From Stigmatella erecta (GTDB lineage Bacteria; Myxococcota; Myxococcia; Myxococcales; Myxococcaceae): a stretch of DNA of 64,000 nt. The notes beneath the pieces are model-generated. The model had not been told where the DNA came from and made no database searches. It worked only from the letters and a program-made list of their open reading frames with translations. The stretch's first letter is position 1; every line of letters starts with the position of its first letter. Shown here piece by piece: positions 12,869 through 21,527 of the stretch. Location: positions 1,116,001 to 1,180,000 of the forward strand of contig NZ_FOIJ01000001.1 of assembly GCF_900111745.1 (NCBI RefSeq). The letters run 5' to 3'. The position numbers and the translations under genes were made by a program.

Positions 12869-14710
12869 ATGATTGCTCGCGAAAACATCCGGAACGTCGC
12901 CATCGTCGCCCACGTTGACCATGGCAAGACCACACTCGTTGACCACATGCTCCGCCAGGCGGGCATCTTCCGCACCAATGAGGCGGTCGTTGAACGGGTG
13001 ATGGACTCGAACGACCTCGAGCGCGAGAAGGGCATCACCATCCTCGCGAAGAACACGGCCGTGTCCTACAAGGGCATGCAGATCAACATCATCGACACGC
13101 CGGGCCACGCGGACTTCGGCGGCGAGGTGGAGCGCGGCCTGCGCCTGGTGGACGGCGTCATCCTGCTGGTGGACGCGGCCGAAGGCCCCCTGCCCCAGAC
13201 GCGCTTCGTGCTCAGCAAGGCGCTGGGCATGGGGCTCAAGACGGTGCTGGTCATCAACAAGATCGACCGCCAGGACGCCCGGGCCAAGGAAGTGCTGGAT
13301 CACGTCTACTCGCTCTACATCGACCTGGGCGCGGATGACACGCAGCTCGAGTTCCCGGTGCTCTACACCATCGCGCGCCAGGGCCAGGCCTCGCTGAAGC
13401 TGGAGGAGCCGGGCAAGACGCTGGATCCCCTCTTCGCGGCGATCCTCTCGCACATCCCGCCCCCGCCCAAGAGCGACCTGGAGACGGCGCAGCTCCTGGT
13501 GGCCAACCTGGACTACGACGACTACGTGGGCCGCCTCGCGGTGGGCCGCGTGCAGTCGGGCAAGCTGACCCCGAACATGCCGGTGACGGTGATTCGCGAG
13601 GGCGGCAAGATGCAGCCGGGGAAGATCGTCAAGCTGTACGGCTTCTCGGGCCTGAAGCGCACGGAGATCCAGGACGCGGGCCCTGGCGAGATCGTCTCCA
13701 TCGCGGGCATCGAGGACATCTCCATCGGCGACACCCTCGCCGACCCGAACAACCCCGTGCCGCTGCCGCGCATCACCGTGGAAGAGCCCACGATGATGAT
13801 GATCTTCCGGGTGAACGACGGGCCGCTGGCGGGCAAGGAGGGCAAGTACGTCACCTCCCGCAACCTGCGCGAGCGCCTGTACCGCGAGTCCTACCGCAAC
13901 GTGGCGATCCGCGTGGAGGACACCGAGACGCCGGACGCCTTCCGGGTGGTGGGCCGCGGCGAGCTCCAGCTGGCGGTCATCATCGAGACGATGCGCCGCG
14001 AGGGCTACGAGCTGACGGCCTCGAACCCCGAGCCGGTGACGAAGTACGTCGACGGCAAGCTCCACGAGCCGATGGAGCTGATGGTGTGCGACGTGCCCGA
14101 GAACAGCGTGGGCGCCGTCACGGAGCGCCTGGGGCCCCGCAAGGGCCGCATGGTGGACATGGTGCAGCTGGGCTCGGGCCGCACGCGGCTCCAGTTCCGC
14201 GTGCCGGCGCGCGGGCTCATCGGGTTCCGCTCGGAGTTCCTCACGATTACCCGGGGTGAGGGCATCATGAGCAGCCAGTTCGACGGCTACGAGCCGTGGT
14301 TCGGCAACATCGCCAAGCGCAGCAACGGGGCGATGGTGTCCGACCGCCTGGGCGAGACGGTGCCCTACGCGCTGTTCAGCATCCAGGAGCGCGGCTACCT
14401 CTTCGTGGAGGAGGGCGTGACGGTGTACGAGGGGATGATCATCGGCGAGCACGCCCACCCCTCGGAGCTGAACGTCAACTGCTGCCGCGAGAAGAAGCTG
14501 ACGAACATCCGCGCCGCGGGCCGTGACGAGAACGTCATCCTCACCCCGCCCCGGGAGATGGGGCTGGAGAAGGCGCTGGAGTGGATCGCCGACGACGAGC
14601 TGGTGGAGGTGACGCCCAAGTCGATCCGCATGCGCAAGAAGGCGCTGTCCTCGGGCGACCGTTACCGCGCCGAGCGTGACCGCAAGCGCGAAGAGCGCAA
14701 CGACGAGTAA
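12869..14710 (+). CDS. typA: Ribosome-associated translational GTPase TypA/BipA
   Basis: A 613-residue GTPase of the EF-G/LepA superfamily that binds the 70S ribosome and assists assembly and translation under stress or cold. The GTPase domain opens the protein with [10 protein letters not shown] (P-loop), [14 protein letters not shown] (G3) and NKIDR (G4). It is followed by a beta-barrel domain II, EF-G-like domains III and V, and the TypA-specific C-terminal domain with its lysine/arginine-rich tail. Length matches the family. The Shine-Dalgarno is weak. Expression is expected from the promoter at 12756, and transcription ends at the hairpin at 14738. Confidence 0.96.
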   Translation: MIARENIRNVAIVAHVDHGKTTLVDHMLRQAGIFRTNEAVVERVMDSNDLEREKGITILAKNTAVSYKGMQINIIDTPGHADFGGEVERGLRLVDGVILLVDAAEGPLPQTRFVLSKALGMGLKTVLVINKIDRQDARAKEVLDHVYSLYIDLGADDTQLEFPVLYTIARQGQASLKLEEPGKTLDPLFAAILSHIPPPPKSDLETAQLLVANLDYDDYVGRLAVGRVQSGKLTPNMPVTVIREGGKMQPGKIVKLYGFSGLKRTEIQDAGPGEIVSIAGIEDISIGDTLADPNNPVPLPRITVEEPTMMMIFRVNDGPLAGKEGKYVTSRNLRERLYRESYRNVAIRVEDTETPDAFRVVGRGELQLAVIIETMRREGYELTASNPEPVTKYVDGKLHEPMELMVCDVPENSVGAVTERLGPRKGRMVDMVQLGSGRTRLQFRVPARGLIGFRSEFLTITRGEGIMSSQFDGYEPWFGNIAKRSNGAMVSDRLGETVPYALFSIQERGYLFVEEGVTVYEGMIIGEHAHPSELNVNCCREKKLTNIRAAGRDENVILTPPREMGLEKALEWIADDELVEVTPKSIRMRKKALSSGDRYRAERDRKREERNDE

Positions 14711-14737
14711 GCCTTTCCAGGCACCGGAAGTTCAGCG

Positions 14738-14769
14738 AAGGCCCCGTGGAGGTTTCCACGGGGCCTTTT
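14738..14769 (+). terminator. Intrinsic terminator of typA
   Basis: A perfect 13-bp stem AAGGCCCCGTGGA / TCCACGGGGCCTT with a 4-base loop runs directly into a T-rich tail. It lies 28 bases after the typA stop. Confidence 0.85.
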
Positions 14770-14871
14770 GCTTTTGAGTGGGCTTGCTCATGTCCTTTGC
14801 TCCTCCCGGCAGCGATGCCGGGTGAGCGGAGCTGCACGGTCAAGCCCGCCTTCCGGATGTAAGCTCTCGGA

Positions 14872-15288
14872 ATGAACACGGTCATCTTCGCCTGTGTGCA
14901 CAACGCCGGCCGTTCGCAGATGGCGGCGGCCTTCTTCAACGCCATGGCCGCCCCGGACAAGGCCCGCGCCGTGTCCGCCGGAACCCAGCCAGGAGAACGC
15001 GTGCATCCGGAGGTGCAAGCCGCCATGGCCGAGGTGGGCATCGATCTGTCAGGGGCCAAGCCGCAGCGCCTCACGGACGAACTGGCGCAAGGAGCGCAAT
15101 GGCTCATCACCATGGGATGTGGCGATGCCTGCCCGCACGTCCCCAGCCTGAAGCGCGGCGACTGGCCCTTGGAGGACCCGAAGGGCAAGCCGGTGGAGCG
15201 CGTGCGCGAGATTCGCGAGGAGGTACGTACACGCGTCGCCTCCCTTATCGCGCGCGAGGGGTGGGAGCGCGCCTGTTCATCGTCCTGA
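14872..15288 (+). CDS. Arsenate reductase / low-molecular-weight phosphatase family protein
   Basis: A 138-residue protein of the thioredoxin-coupled ArsC / LMW tyrosine-phosphatase fold. The catalytic P-loop is ACVHNAGRSQM close to the N-terminus (CX5R with nucleophilic Cys9). Two further cysteines occur in MGCGDACP, where ArsC enzymes carry their resolving Cys pair. The DWPLEDPKGK segment supplies the general-acid Asp. This favours arsenate reductase (arsenate to arsenite) over a tyrosine phosphatase. There is no adjacent arsR or arsenite pump, so resistance by this gene alone is uncertain. Confidence 0.85.
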   Translation: MNTVIFACVHNAGRSQMAAAFFNAMAAPDKARAVSAGTQPGERVHPEVQAAMAEVGIDLSGAKPQRLTDELAQGAQWLITMGCGDACPHVPSLKRGDWPLEDPKGKPVERVREIREEVRTRVASLIAREGWERACSSS

Positions 15289-15609
15289 ATGACCGCTGGA
15301 AGCCCGCGCTGCAACTCGCGCTCCCCCCCACTGCGCTCTCACGTTATGATCAATGGGAACCCGGCCCGTTGCTTGAGGGCAGGGAGCGGCCAATGATGGG
15401 GCTGCTCAGTACGCCAGCATCTGGCGCCAGCCTCCACACCGGGCGCAGGCCAACACATCGAGGGTGAACGTCTCCGCAGCAGCCCGGCCCATCTGCTCGC
15501 GGCGCGCTCGATGCCATCCGGGAGTCTGTCGCAGAAGGAGCGTACGCCGTAGGGCGAGGAATGGGTTGCCTTGCCCCAAGTCCGAGATCTGTTTCCCCGT
15601 TGAGCCCCA
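15289..15609. other. Intergenic region with no supported gene
   Basis: About 320 bases between the ArsC-like gene and the histidine kinase. Short frames on both strands have no Shine-Dalgarno or family resemblance. No convincing promoter or terminator could be placed, although transcription of the kinase must start here or upstream. Confidence 0.5.
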
Positions 15610-18312
15610 GTGAACGAGCCCGCCCAGCTGCCCTGCTGGTCTGGTTGCCGAGCAGAGACTTCCTTGCCTGAGAACACGACCGCCACTCCCCCGTTCGCTC
15701 AGCCGTCCTCACCTGCTGAGGGAAGCGGCCGGCCACGGCTCAAAACGCGGGGAGCCTTCTTTTTCATCTCGCTCTTTCTGAGCGCTGCCGCTTGCTTCAC
15801 GGGGGCAGGGCCCTTGGAGCCGAGGGACTCGCCGCGAGACGGAAGCCTCGTTTCGGAGTTCCTCATCCCTGGGCTCGCCCTGTTCGGCCTTGCCACAAGT
15901 TTGGTGCTCGGTGTCCTGGTACGCGCGCAAGCCAAGGCTCGGCATGAGGCAGAGCAGCGCGCACAGAGGTTGGAGGCGGAGCGCGCGCGTCTCTCGTCCC
16001 TCCTCATGGCGGCTCCGGCGGCCATCGCGATGACCCAAGGACCCAGGCACGTGTACGTGCTCTCGAACCCCATCAACAACGCATGGATTGGACATCGGGA
16101 GGTGCTGGGAAAGCCTTTTCGCGAAGCCTTTCCCGAGGCTGAGTCTGACGGCTTCCTGGCCTTGCTCGACCAGGTGTACCGCACCGGGGAGCCCTTCAGC
16201 ACGCCGGAGATGCCGCTCCGGCTCCCGCAGCCAGACGGCTCGGTGCGCGAGCTTTTCATCAGCTTCGTCTATCAGCCTACGCGAGATGCCAAGGGGAGCA
16301 TCGATGGCATTGCCGGGTTCGCGTTCGATGTCACGGCCCTCGTCCTCGCGCGGCGCAAGATGGAGGCGCTCGCGGAGGAGCTCCGGACAGGAGAATCACG
16401 CCTGCGCACCCTCGTGGAGTCCAACATCATCGGCATCCTCTTCTGGGACATCGAGGGCGGCGTCCGTGGGGCGAACGATGCTTTCCTCCAGTCCGTCGGC
16501 TACACGCGCGAGGATCTGGACGCGGGCCGCATGGACTGGCGGCAGTTCACGCCCCCGGACTGGCGCACCCAGGACGAAGTGCTCGTGAGAGAGCTGCTCG
16601 AGACGGGCAAGCACCCACCCGCTGAGAAAGAGTACTTCCGGAAGGACGGCTCCCGGCTGCCACTCATCGTCGCCTCCTCCTTCTTTCCGGGCAGCCGGAA
16701 AGAAGGGGTTGGCTTCGTCCTGGACATCACCGCACGCAAGCATGCCGAGGCAGCGCTGAGGCAGAGCGAGGCGCGCGCCCAGGAGGCCGCCGCCGTCGCT
16801 GTCCACAACCGTGCACAGCTCGAGGCCACGTTCCAGTCGATGAGCGATGGGGTCCTCGTGTTCGACATGGAGGGCCGCGTCGTCTTCGTCAATGAGGCGG
16901 AGGCGCGGATCTGTGGGTACCCCAGCGCCGAGGACATGAAGCGGGACCTGCCGTACTTCGCCCAGGTCTTCGAGCTCACGCATCCTGACAGACGGCCGCT
17001 CCCGGTCGAGCAGTGGCCCGTGTCACGGGTCCTGCGCGGCGAGACCCTGTTGGAGTGGGAGCTTCGCGGATGGCGCAAGGACACCGGACAGGAATGGTTC
17101 TTCTCCTACAGTGGCGCGCCGGTGCGCGACGCGCATGGCAAGCAAGTGCTGGCGCTCACCATCACCCGCGACATCACCGAGAGCAAGAAGGCCGAGGAGC
17201 GGCTGCGCGACAGCGAGCTCCAGTTCCGCACGCTCGCGGATGCCATCCCGCAGCTGGCATGGATTGCCGAGGCCGATGGCGCCATCCACTGGTTCAATCG
17301 CCGCTGGTACGAGTACACCGGCACGAGCCCCGAGGACCTGGCGGCCGAGGCAAACCGGGGCTGGCAGAACGTGCACGACCCGGCCGAGCTGCCGCGCGTC
17401 CTGGCAGGCTTCGAGGCGGCCCTCGCCTCTGGCGAGCCGTGGGAGGATCTCTTCCCGCTGCGGCGCCACGATGGGGAACTCCGCTGGCATCTGTCCCGCG
17501 CCATGCCCTTGCGCAACGCGGAAGGCCGCATCGTCCGGTGGTTTGGCACCAATACGGATGTCGAGGACCAGCGCCGGCAGGCCGTGGAGCTGAGAAAGGC
17601 GATTGAAGCCCGGGACACCTTCCTCGTGGTGGCCAGCCATGAGCTGAAGACGCCGCTCACCGCCCTTTCCCTGCGGCTCGCGCAGGTCCTGCGCGAGGTT
17701 CGAGGCGCGGTGGCCGCCGGCGAGCAGCCCAGGGCCCGGGAGCTCCGCAACCTGGAGGCCGCGGAGGGCCAGCTGCGCCGGCTCGGGGGGCTCGTGGACA
17801 GCCTGCTCGACGTGACTCGCATCAGCGGAGACCGGCTCTCGCTCGTCCTGGGAGACGTGGACGTGGTGGAGGCCGTTCGCGAGACGGTCCAGGGGATGGC
17901 AGCGCAGGCGGAGCGTGCTGGCTCGCCGCTGCACGTGGAGGCGCCGGCACACGCATGGTGCCGTCTTGACCGCGTGCGGCTGGGACAGGCCGTCACGAAC
18001 CTCCTTTCCAATGCCATCAAGTTTGGCGCCGGCCAGCCGATTCGCGTGGCACTTGCGACAGATGGCAAGGCCGTGAGGCTGACGGTCAGCGACCAGGGGA
18101 TTGGAATCGCGCCCGAGACCCTGGCGCGGCTCTTCGAGCGCTTCGAGCGGGGGGTGTCGGAGCGCCACTACGGGGGGCTCGGGCTCGGCCTGTACTTCAC
18201 CCGGAAGATCGTCGAGGCCATGGGCGGCACCGTGAAAGCCCAGAGTGCCCCTGGGCAAGGGGCCACCTTCACCATCGAGCTCCCTGCCGCCAGCCACCAG
18301 GAGCTTCCGTGA
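15610..18312 (+). CDS. Multi-PAS membrane sensor histidine kinase
   Basis: A roughly 900-residue sensor kinase. Two N-terminal transmembrane segments (about 48-65 and 80-105) are followed by a short coiled coil and four PAS domains (about 130-245, 265-385, 405-530 and 540-655). The later ones end with the PAC signatures DITARKHAEA and DITESKKAEE. The dimerisation domain carries the phospho-accepting His677 in VASHELKTPLTAL. The ATPase domain has the N box NLLSNAIKF, G1 DQGIGIAP and G2 GGLGLGLY. No receiver is attached and no response regulator is adjacent, so it is an orphan kinase, a common arrangement in myxobacteria. The start is uncertain: GTG at 15610 has no good Shine-Dalgarno. Confidence 0.9.
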   Translation: MNEPAQLPCWSGCRAETSLPENTTATPPFAQPSSPAEGSGRPRLKTRGAFFFISLFLSAAACFTGAGPLEPRDSPRDGSLVSEFLIPGLALFGLATSLVLGVLVRAQAKARHEAEQRAQRLEAERARLSSLLMAAPAAIAMTQGPRHVYVLSNPINNAWIGHREVLGKPFREAFPEAESDGFLALLDQVYRTGEPFSTPEMPLRLPQPDGSVRELFISFVYQPTRDAKGSIDGIAGFAFDVTALVLARRKMEALAEELRTGESRLRTLVESNIIGILFWDIEGGVRGANDAFLQSVGYTREDLDAGRMDWRQFTPPDWRTQDEVLVRELLETGKHPPAEKEYFRKDGSRLPLIVASSFFPGSRKEGVGFVLDITARKHAEAALRQSEARAQEAAAVAVHNRAQLEATFQSMSDGVLVFDMEGRVVFVNEAEARICGYPSAEDMKRDLPYFAQVFELTHPDRRPLPVEQWPVSRVLRGETLLEWELRGWRKDTGQEWFFSYSGAPVRDAHGKQVLALTITRDITESKKAEERLRDSELQFRTLADAIPQLAWIAEADGAIHWFNRRWYEYTGTSPEDLAAEANRGWQNVHDPAELPRVLAGFEAALASGEPWEDLFPLRRHDGELRWHLSRAMPLRNAEGRIVRWFGTNTDVEDQRRQAVELRKAIEARDTFLVVASHELKTPLTALSLRLAQVLREVRGAVAAGEQPRARELRNLEAAEGQLRRLGGLVDSLLDVTRISGDRLSLVLGDVDVVEAVRETVQGMAAQAERAGSPLHVEAPAHAWCRLDRVRLGQAVTNLLSNAIKFGAGQPIRVALATDGKAVRLTVSDQGIGIAPETLARLFERFERGVSERHYGGLGLGLYFTRKIVEAMGGTVKAQSAPGQGATFTIELPAASHQELP

Positions 18313-18344
18313 GCCCTGGCGCGCGTGCCCTCCGCGGACGGGAC

Positions 18345-18389
18345 GAAAAAGAACAGCCCGGGCAGGGGAAGTCCCCCGCGCCGGGCTGT
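18345..18389 (-). terminator. Intrinsic terminator of glutamine synthetase
   Basis: Read on the minus strand, the stem ACAGCCCGG (18353-18361) / CCGGGCTGT (18381-18389) is followed by TTCTTTTT. It lies 54 bases past the glnA stop and between two convergent genes, so it may also slow kinase transcripts. Confidence 0.75.
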
Positions 18390-18442
18390 GGCCGAGGAGA
18401 GCCTCACGCAAGGCCTCTCTCCTCGGAACACTTGGGAACCGC

Positions 18443-19882
18443 CTAGAACTGGCTCCAGAGCTGCTGGTTCGTCACCTCGTGGTGGAACTGGATCTCCGCC
18501 GACTTCACGCGCGTGCCCAGCTGCTTGGGGCACCGCTCGGCCGAGGCCTGCTTCAGCTCCGCGAACTTGCTCTGCACCACCTCGCCCAGCACCTGCGAGA
18601 CGAACTGGCTGCCCTTGAACAGGCGCACCGCGTCGAAGATGTTGTCCGGCAGGAACCGGGTGCGGCTGCGCTTGGTCTCCGCGTCCTCCTGCGGCGCGGG
18701 GCCATCCAGGATGGTGCGAAGCAGCGTGTAGAGCACCATGTAGGGGTTCGCGTCCGGGGCCACCGAGCGCACCTCGATGCGCGCGCTGCGCTCGTTGCCG
18801 AACGGGATGCGCACCATCGCGCCGCGGTTGTTCGGGCTCGCCTTGATCTGGTTGGGCGCCTCGTAGTGCGGATCCAGCCGGCGGTAGGCGTTCACGCTCG
18901 AGTTGAGCACCAGGCAGATGTCGTTGGCGTTGTTGAGGATGCGGTCGATGGCATCCCAGCCCAGCTGCGTCAGGCCGTCCTGGCCGCCCTTGTCGTAGAA
19001 CAGGTTCTTGCCGCCCTTGGAGAGCGACAGGTTCATGTGCATGCCGTTGCCGTTCACGCCCATCACCGGCTTGGGCAGGAAGCTGGCGGTCAGCCCCAGC
19101 TGCGCGGCCACCTGGCGGCACAGCAGCTTGTAGAGCTGGATCTGGTCGGCGGAGATGAGCGCCTCGCTGTACGAGAAGTTCATCTCGAACTGGCTGGGGG
19201 CCACCTCCGGGTGATCCTTCTCGTTCTGGAAGCCCATGGCGCGCTGCGCCTCGGCCGCGTGATCGATGAAGGCGCGCAGCGAGTCACCCGGCAGCGAGTG
19301 GTAGTAACCACCCGTGGAGATGAACTCGAACTGGTTCGTCTCGTGGTAGTGGCGCTCGGCGTCGCGGCCCTTGAAGAGGAAGCCTTCGATCTCCGGCGCC
19401 GCGTGGCAGATGAGCCCGTCCTTCTGGACCATCTGGCTCGTGAGGCGCTTGAGCACCCCGCGCATGTCCGAGGCGTACGCCGAGCCGTCACGCTCCAGCA
19501 CCTCGCTGAACACCAGCACCTTGCCCGGACCGAAGATGTCCGAGGGCAGCCAGTAGAAGGACGACCAGTCCACGTTCAGCCGCAGGTCGCTCTCGGCCTG
19601 CGCCGAGAAGCCGCGGATGGACGAGCCGTCGAACGTCAGGTTGTCGGCGCTCTTGAGCAGGAACTTCTTGTCGTAGTCCAGCATGTGCAGCCGGCCTTCG
19701 AGGTCGGTGAAGCACACGGTGACGGCCTTGATGCGCTTCTCGTCGGTGAGGTACCGGGTGCGCTCCTCGCGCAGCTTGTCCGGCGACTCCCGCTTGAGCC
19801 GCTGCTCCTTCACCTGGAGATTCAGCTCCTCCAGCTCGTCGTAGGGAATCTCGAGAAAGTCCCGCAGGCCCTTCGCTTCCAT
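18443..19882 (-). CDS. glnA: Glutamine synthetase
   Basis: A 479-residue type I glutamine synthetase that makes glutamine from glutamate, ammonia and ATP. The start MEAKGLRDF at 19882 follows GGAGG; the longer frame to 20050 lacks support. The beta-grasp domain contains LTFDGSSIRGF (Asp latch), the metal ligands appear in APEIEGFLF and PSQFEMNFSY, the ATP site is GNGMHMNLSL, and the glutamate site is NNRGAMVRIP..ERSARIEVR. The adenylylation motif NLYDLP of GS-I beta enzymes is absent: the aligned segment reads FLPDNIFDAV. Control by adenylylation is therefore unlikely and GS-I alpha-like behaviour is inferred. amt is 17 kb away and not linked. Confidence 0.93.
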   Translation of the reverse strand: MEAKGLRDFLEIPYDELEELNLQVKEQRLKRESPDKLREERTRYLTDEKRIKAVTVCFTDLEGRLHMLDYDKKFLLKSADNLTFDGSSIRGFSAQAESDLRLNVDWSSFYWLPSDIFGPGKVLVFSEVLERDGSAYASDMRGVLKRLTSQMVQKDGLICHAAPEIEGFLFKGRDAERHYHETNQFEFISTGGYYHSLPGDSLRAFIDHAAEAQRAMGFQNEKDHPEVAPSQFEMNFSYSEALISADQIQLYKLLCRQVAAQLGLTASFLPKPVMGVNGNGMHMNLSLSKGGKNLFYDKGGQDGLTQLGWDAIDRILNNANDICLVLNSSVNAYRRLDPHYEAPNQIKASPNNRGAMVRIPFGNERSARIEVRSVAPDANPYMVLYTLLRTILDGPAPQEDAETKRSRTRFLPDNIFDAVRLFKGSQFVSQVLGEVVQSKFAELKQASAERCPKQLGTRVKSAEIQFHHEVTNQQLWSQF

Positions 19883-19938
19883 GGTGTGCCTCCAGCAGGG
19901 ACCCCAGAATGGGCGGGGGTCCACGTCGCGGGACGATG

Positions 19939-19965
19939 TATTTATGCTTGGGGAGCCGAAATCAA
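19939..19965 (-). promoter_or_regulatory. Possible sigma-70-type promoter for glnA
   Basis: On the minus strand, TTGATT (19960-19965) and TAAATA (19939-19944) lie in an otherwise unusual AT-rich patch upstream of glnA. The spacer is 15 bases, shorter than ideal, so the assignment is tentative. No sigma-54 GG-N10-GC element was found here. Confidence 0.3.
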
Positions 19966-20075
19966 GCCCAAACCCCCAGAACCTTGGCCTTAATTTTCGG
20001 TTGTTGAGCAGATGTCCGCGTCTGGACGCCTTGGGCACCCACAGTCGCACATCTCCTCACCGGGAGTGGAATCCC

Positions 20076-20672
20076 TCAGAACGTGTACTTCACGCGGGGG
20101 AAGATGGCGAAGGTGGGGATGTTGGGCCCGATGACGTAGCGGGCCAGCACGTCCGCCCCGACCGAGAAGTGGTCCATCATCGTCGCGTACTCGATGCCGA
20201 TGCCCACCCCGGCGTTGAGCGCGTTGATGGCGCGCCCCGGGTCCCCCTCCCCTTCCACCGGCGTCGGATCCAACCGCGTGTAGCCCGCCGCCAGCTTCGG
20301 CGTGAGGAAGAAGCGCTCGGCGAGCCGCACGTGGTAGGCGGCCGTCAGGTCCCCGAAGGCCACCGTGAAGTTGTCCGACAGGGAGCACAGGCCCGTGTCC
20401 TGCTGGTAGGTGGCGAAGCAGTTCGCCGCGGAGGTGCCCAGCGCGAAGTGCGCCCCCAGGGAGATGGACTCCGTCACGTCGTAGCCCACCCCCAGCTGCA
20501 GGTAAGACTGGGCGTTGGAGTAGCTGTTCTCGCCCCCCAGCGTGAAGAACACGCCGATGTCCGTCTCCGTGAAGAAGCCCCGGCGCGGTTTGAACTCCAC
20601 GCCCTCCGGGGGGGTGGCCGCCAGGGCGGACGAGGACAGGACGAGCGCGGCGAACAACAGGGACTTCCTCAC
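20076..20672 (-). CDS. Outer-membrane beta-barrel protein, candidate GltH of the gliding machinery
   Basis: A 198-residue protein. The GTG start at 20672 is preceded by GGGAGG and gives a clean signal peptide (VRKSLLFAALVLSSSALA). The mature part consists of alternating amphipathic strands (YLQLGVGYDV, FALGTSAANC, VGIGIEYATM) and ends KYTF with a terminal Phe, the insertion signal of outer-membrane barrels. In Myxococcus xanthus, gltG is followed by gltH, a small outer-membrane barrel. Here the barrel gene lies on the gltG strand but is separated by a pseudo-receiver gene and a terminator. The gltH identity is positional inference; a generic barrel protein is the alternative. Confidence 0.7.
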   Translation of the reverse strand: MRKSLLFAALVLSSSALAATPPEGVEFKPRRGFFTETDIGVFFTLGGENSYSNAQSYLQLGVGYDVTESISLGAHFALGTSAANCFATYQQDTGLCSLSDNFTVAFGDLTAAYHVRLAERFFLTPKLAAGYTRLDPTPVEGEGDPGRAINALNAGVGIGIEYATMMDHFSVGADVLARYVIGPNIPTFAIFPRVKYTF

Positions 20673-20991
20673 AAAACCTCCCCAGGCGGGTGCTCCCACG
20701 GATTTCTGGGAGTTGCGCCGGACGTTAGTGACGTCCCCTCCCGCGCAGCAATGATCGGCGTGCAGTGCCTGGGCGTGAAACGTCATCCACTCCACGGCCC
20801 GTGCACGCCGTGCCCTTCCCCCGTCCCATGCGGCTTCACGCTCTCGAACGCTCAGGCTCCGCCGCCTTGGGCGAAGAGGGGTTGACTTAACCCTCTAGCC
20901 CGCAAATCGCGAAAGCGGAGGTGAAAGCCGCCAGGGCAAGCGCCACGTTGGCTGGGTTCGCGGCAGCACCGCACGGCCTGGGGGGGCCTGG
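20673..20991. other. Divergent intergenic region between the barrel gene and pseudo-receiver gene
   Basis: About 320 bases holding the promoters of both divergent genes. The only structure seen is an imperfect inverted repeat at 20875-20896 (AGAGGG..TT / AA..CCCTCT) around GACTT, which could be an operator. No clear -35/-10 pair or sigma-54 site was found. Confidence 0.4.
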
Positions 20992-21456
20992 ATGATCAAG
21001 GAATGCAATGTTCTGCTCGTAGACAGTGAGGACTCCGAGCTGGGGGCCACGGGAGCCATGCTCTCCGGGCAGTTCCAGCTGCGGCTGGCCAACAGCGGGG
21101 AGGCGGCGCTGGGACTGCTGGAGAAGCAGTCCTTCGATGTGCTGTGCACGAACCTCAAGCTGCCCCGGCGCAATGGGCTGCAGCTGCTGCGGCTGGCCAC
21201 GGGGTTCCACCCGCAGATCGCCAGCGTGCTCATCGCCGACAACCGCGAGTACTGGGAGTGCTGCGCGCCCCAGGAGCGGCAGGGCACCTTCTCCCTGCTG
21301 TTCAAGCCCTTCACGGCCGATGAGCTCATCTCGACCCTCTGGCGCGCCATGGCCATGGTCAACCTCAAGCGGGCCCTGGCCAACACCCAGCCGGGCGGGC
21401 TCCGCGAGAAGCCGCGGCTGGCCCCGGCCATGCCTTCGGACCTCGTCACGCCGTAG
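20992..21456 (+). CDS. Degenerate response-regulator receiver protein (pseudo-receiver)
   Basis: A 154-residue stand-alone receiver-like domain with a roughly 30-residue tail. The CheY fold is recognisable: NVLLVDSEDSEL at strand 1, FDVLCTNLKLPRRNG at strand 3 and LLFKPFTADEL at strand 5 with the conserved Lys. The phospho-acceptor Asp is replaced by Asn54 (codon AAC at 21151), and the acidic pair of strand 1 is reduced to Asp-Ser. Both changes should abolish Mg2+ binding and phosphorylation. It is therefore probably a phosphorylation-independent protein-interaction module. It lies on the opposite strand, inserted between gltG and the barrel gene. Confidence 0.8.
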   Translation: MIKECNVLLVDSEDSELGATGAMLSGQFQLRLANSGEAALGLLEKQSFDVLCTNLKLPRRNGLQLLRLATGFHPQIASVLIADNREYWECCAPQERQGTFSLLFKPFTADELISTLWRAMAMVNLKRALANTQPGGLREKPRLAPAMPSDLVTP

Positions 21457-21467
21457 CGCCTGTGCCA

Positions 21468-21503
21468 GAAATGAAAGAGCCCTCCCGGCGGACCGGGAGG
21501 GCT
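21468..21503 (-). terminator. Intrinsic terminator downstream of gltG
   Basis: A perfect 11-bp stem AGCCCTCCCGG / CCGGGAGGGCT (21478-21488 and 21493-21503) with loop CGGA. On the minus strand it is followed by TCTTTCATT. It lies 25 bases past the gltG stop and ends the gltDEFG unit. It can also act, without a T-tract, on the pseudo-receiver transcript. Confidence 0.75.
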
Positions 21504-21527
21504 GGAATCACTTCAAGCCTGGGCGCC

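Noticed and set aside
15339-15736. Minus-strand frames of 115-128 codons upstream of the histidine kinase
   Set aside because: They overlap the kinase start, have no ribosome-binding site, no signal or domain, and skewed composition.
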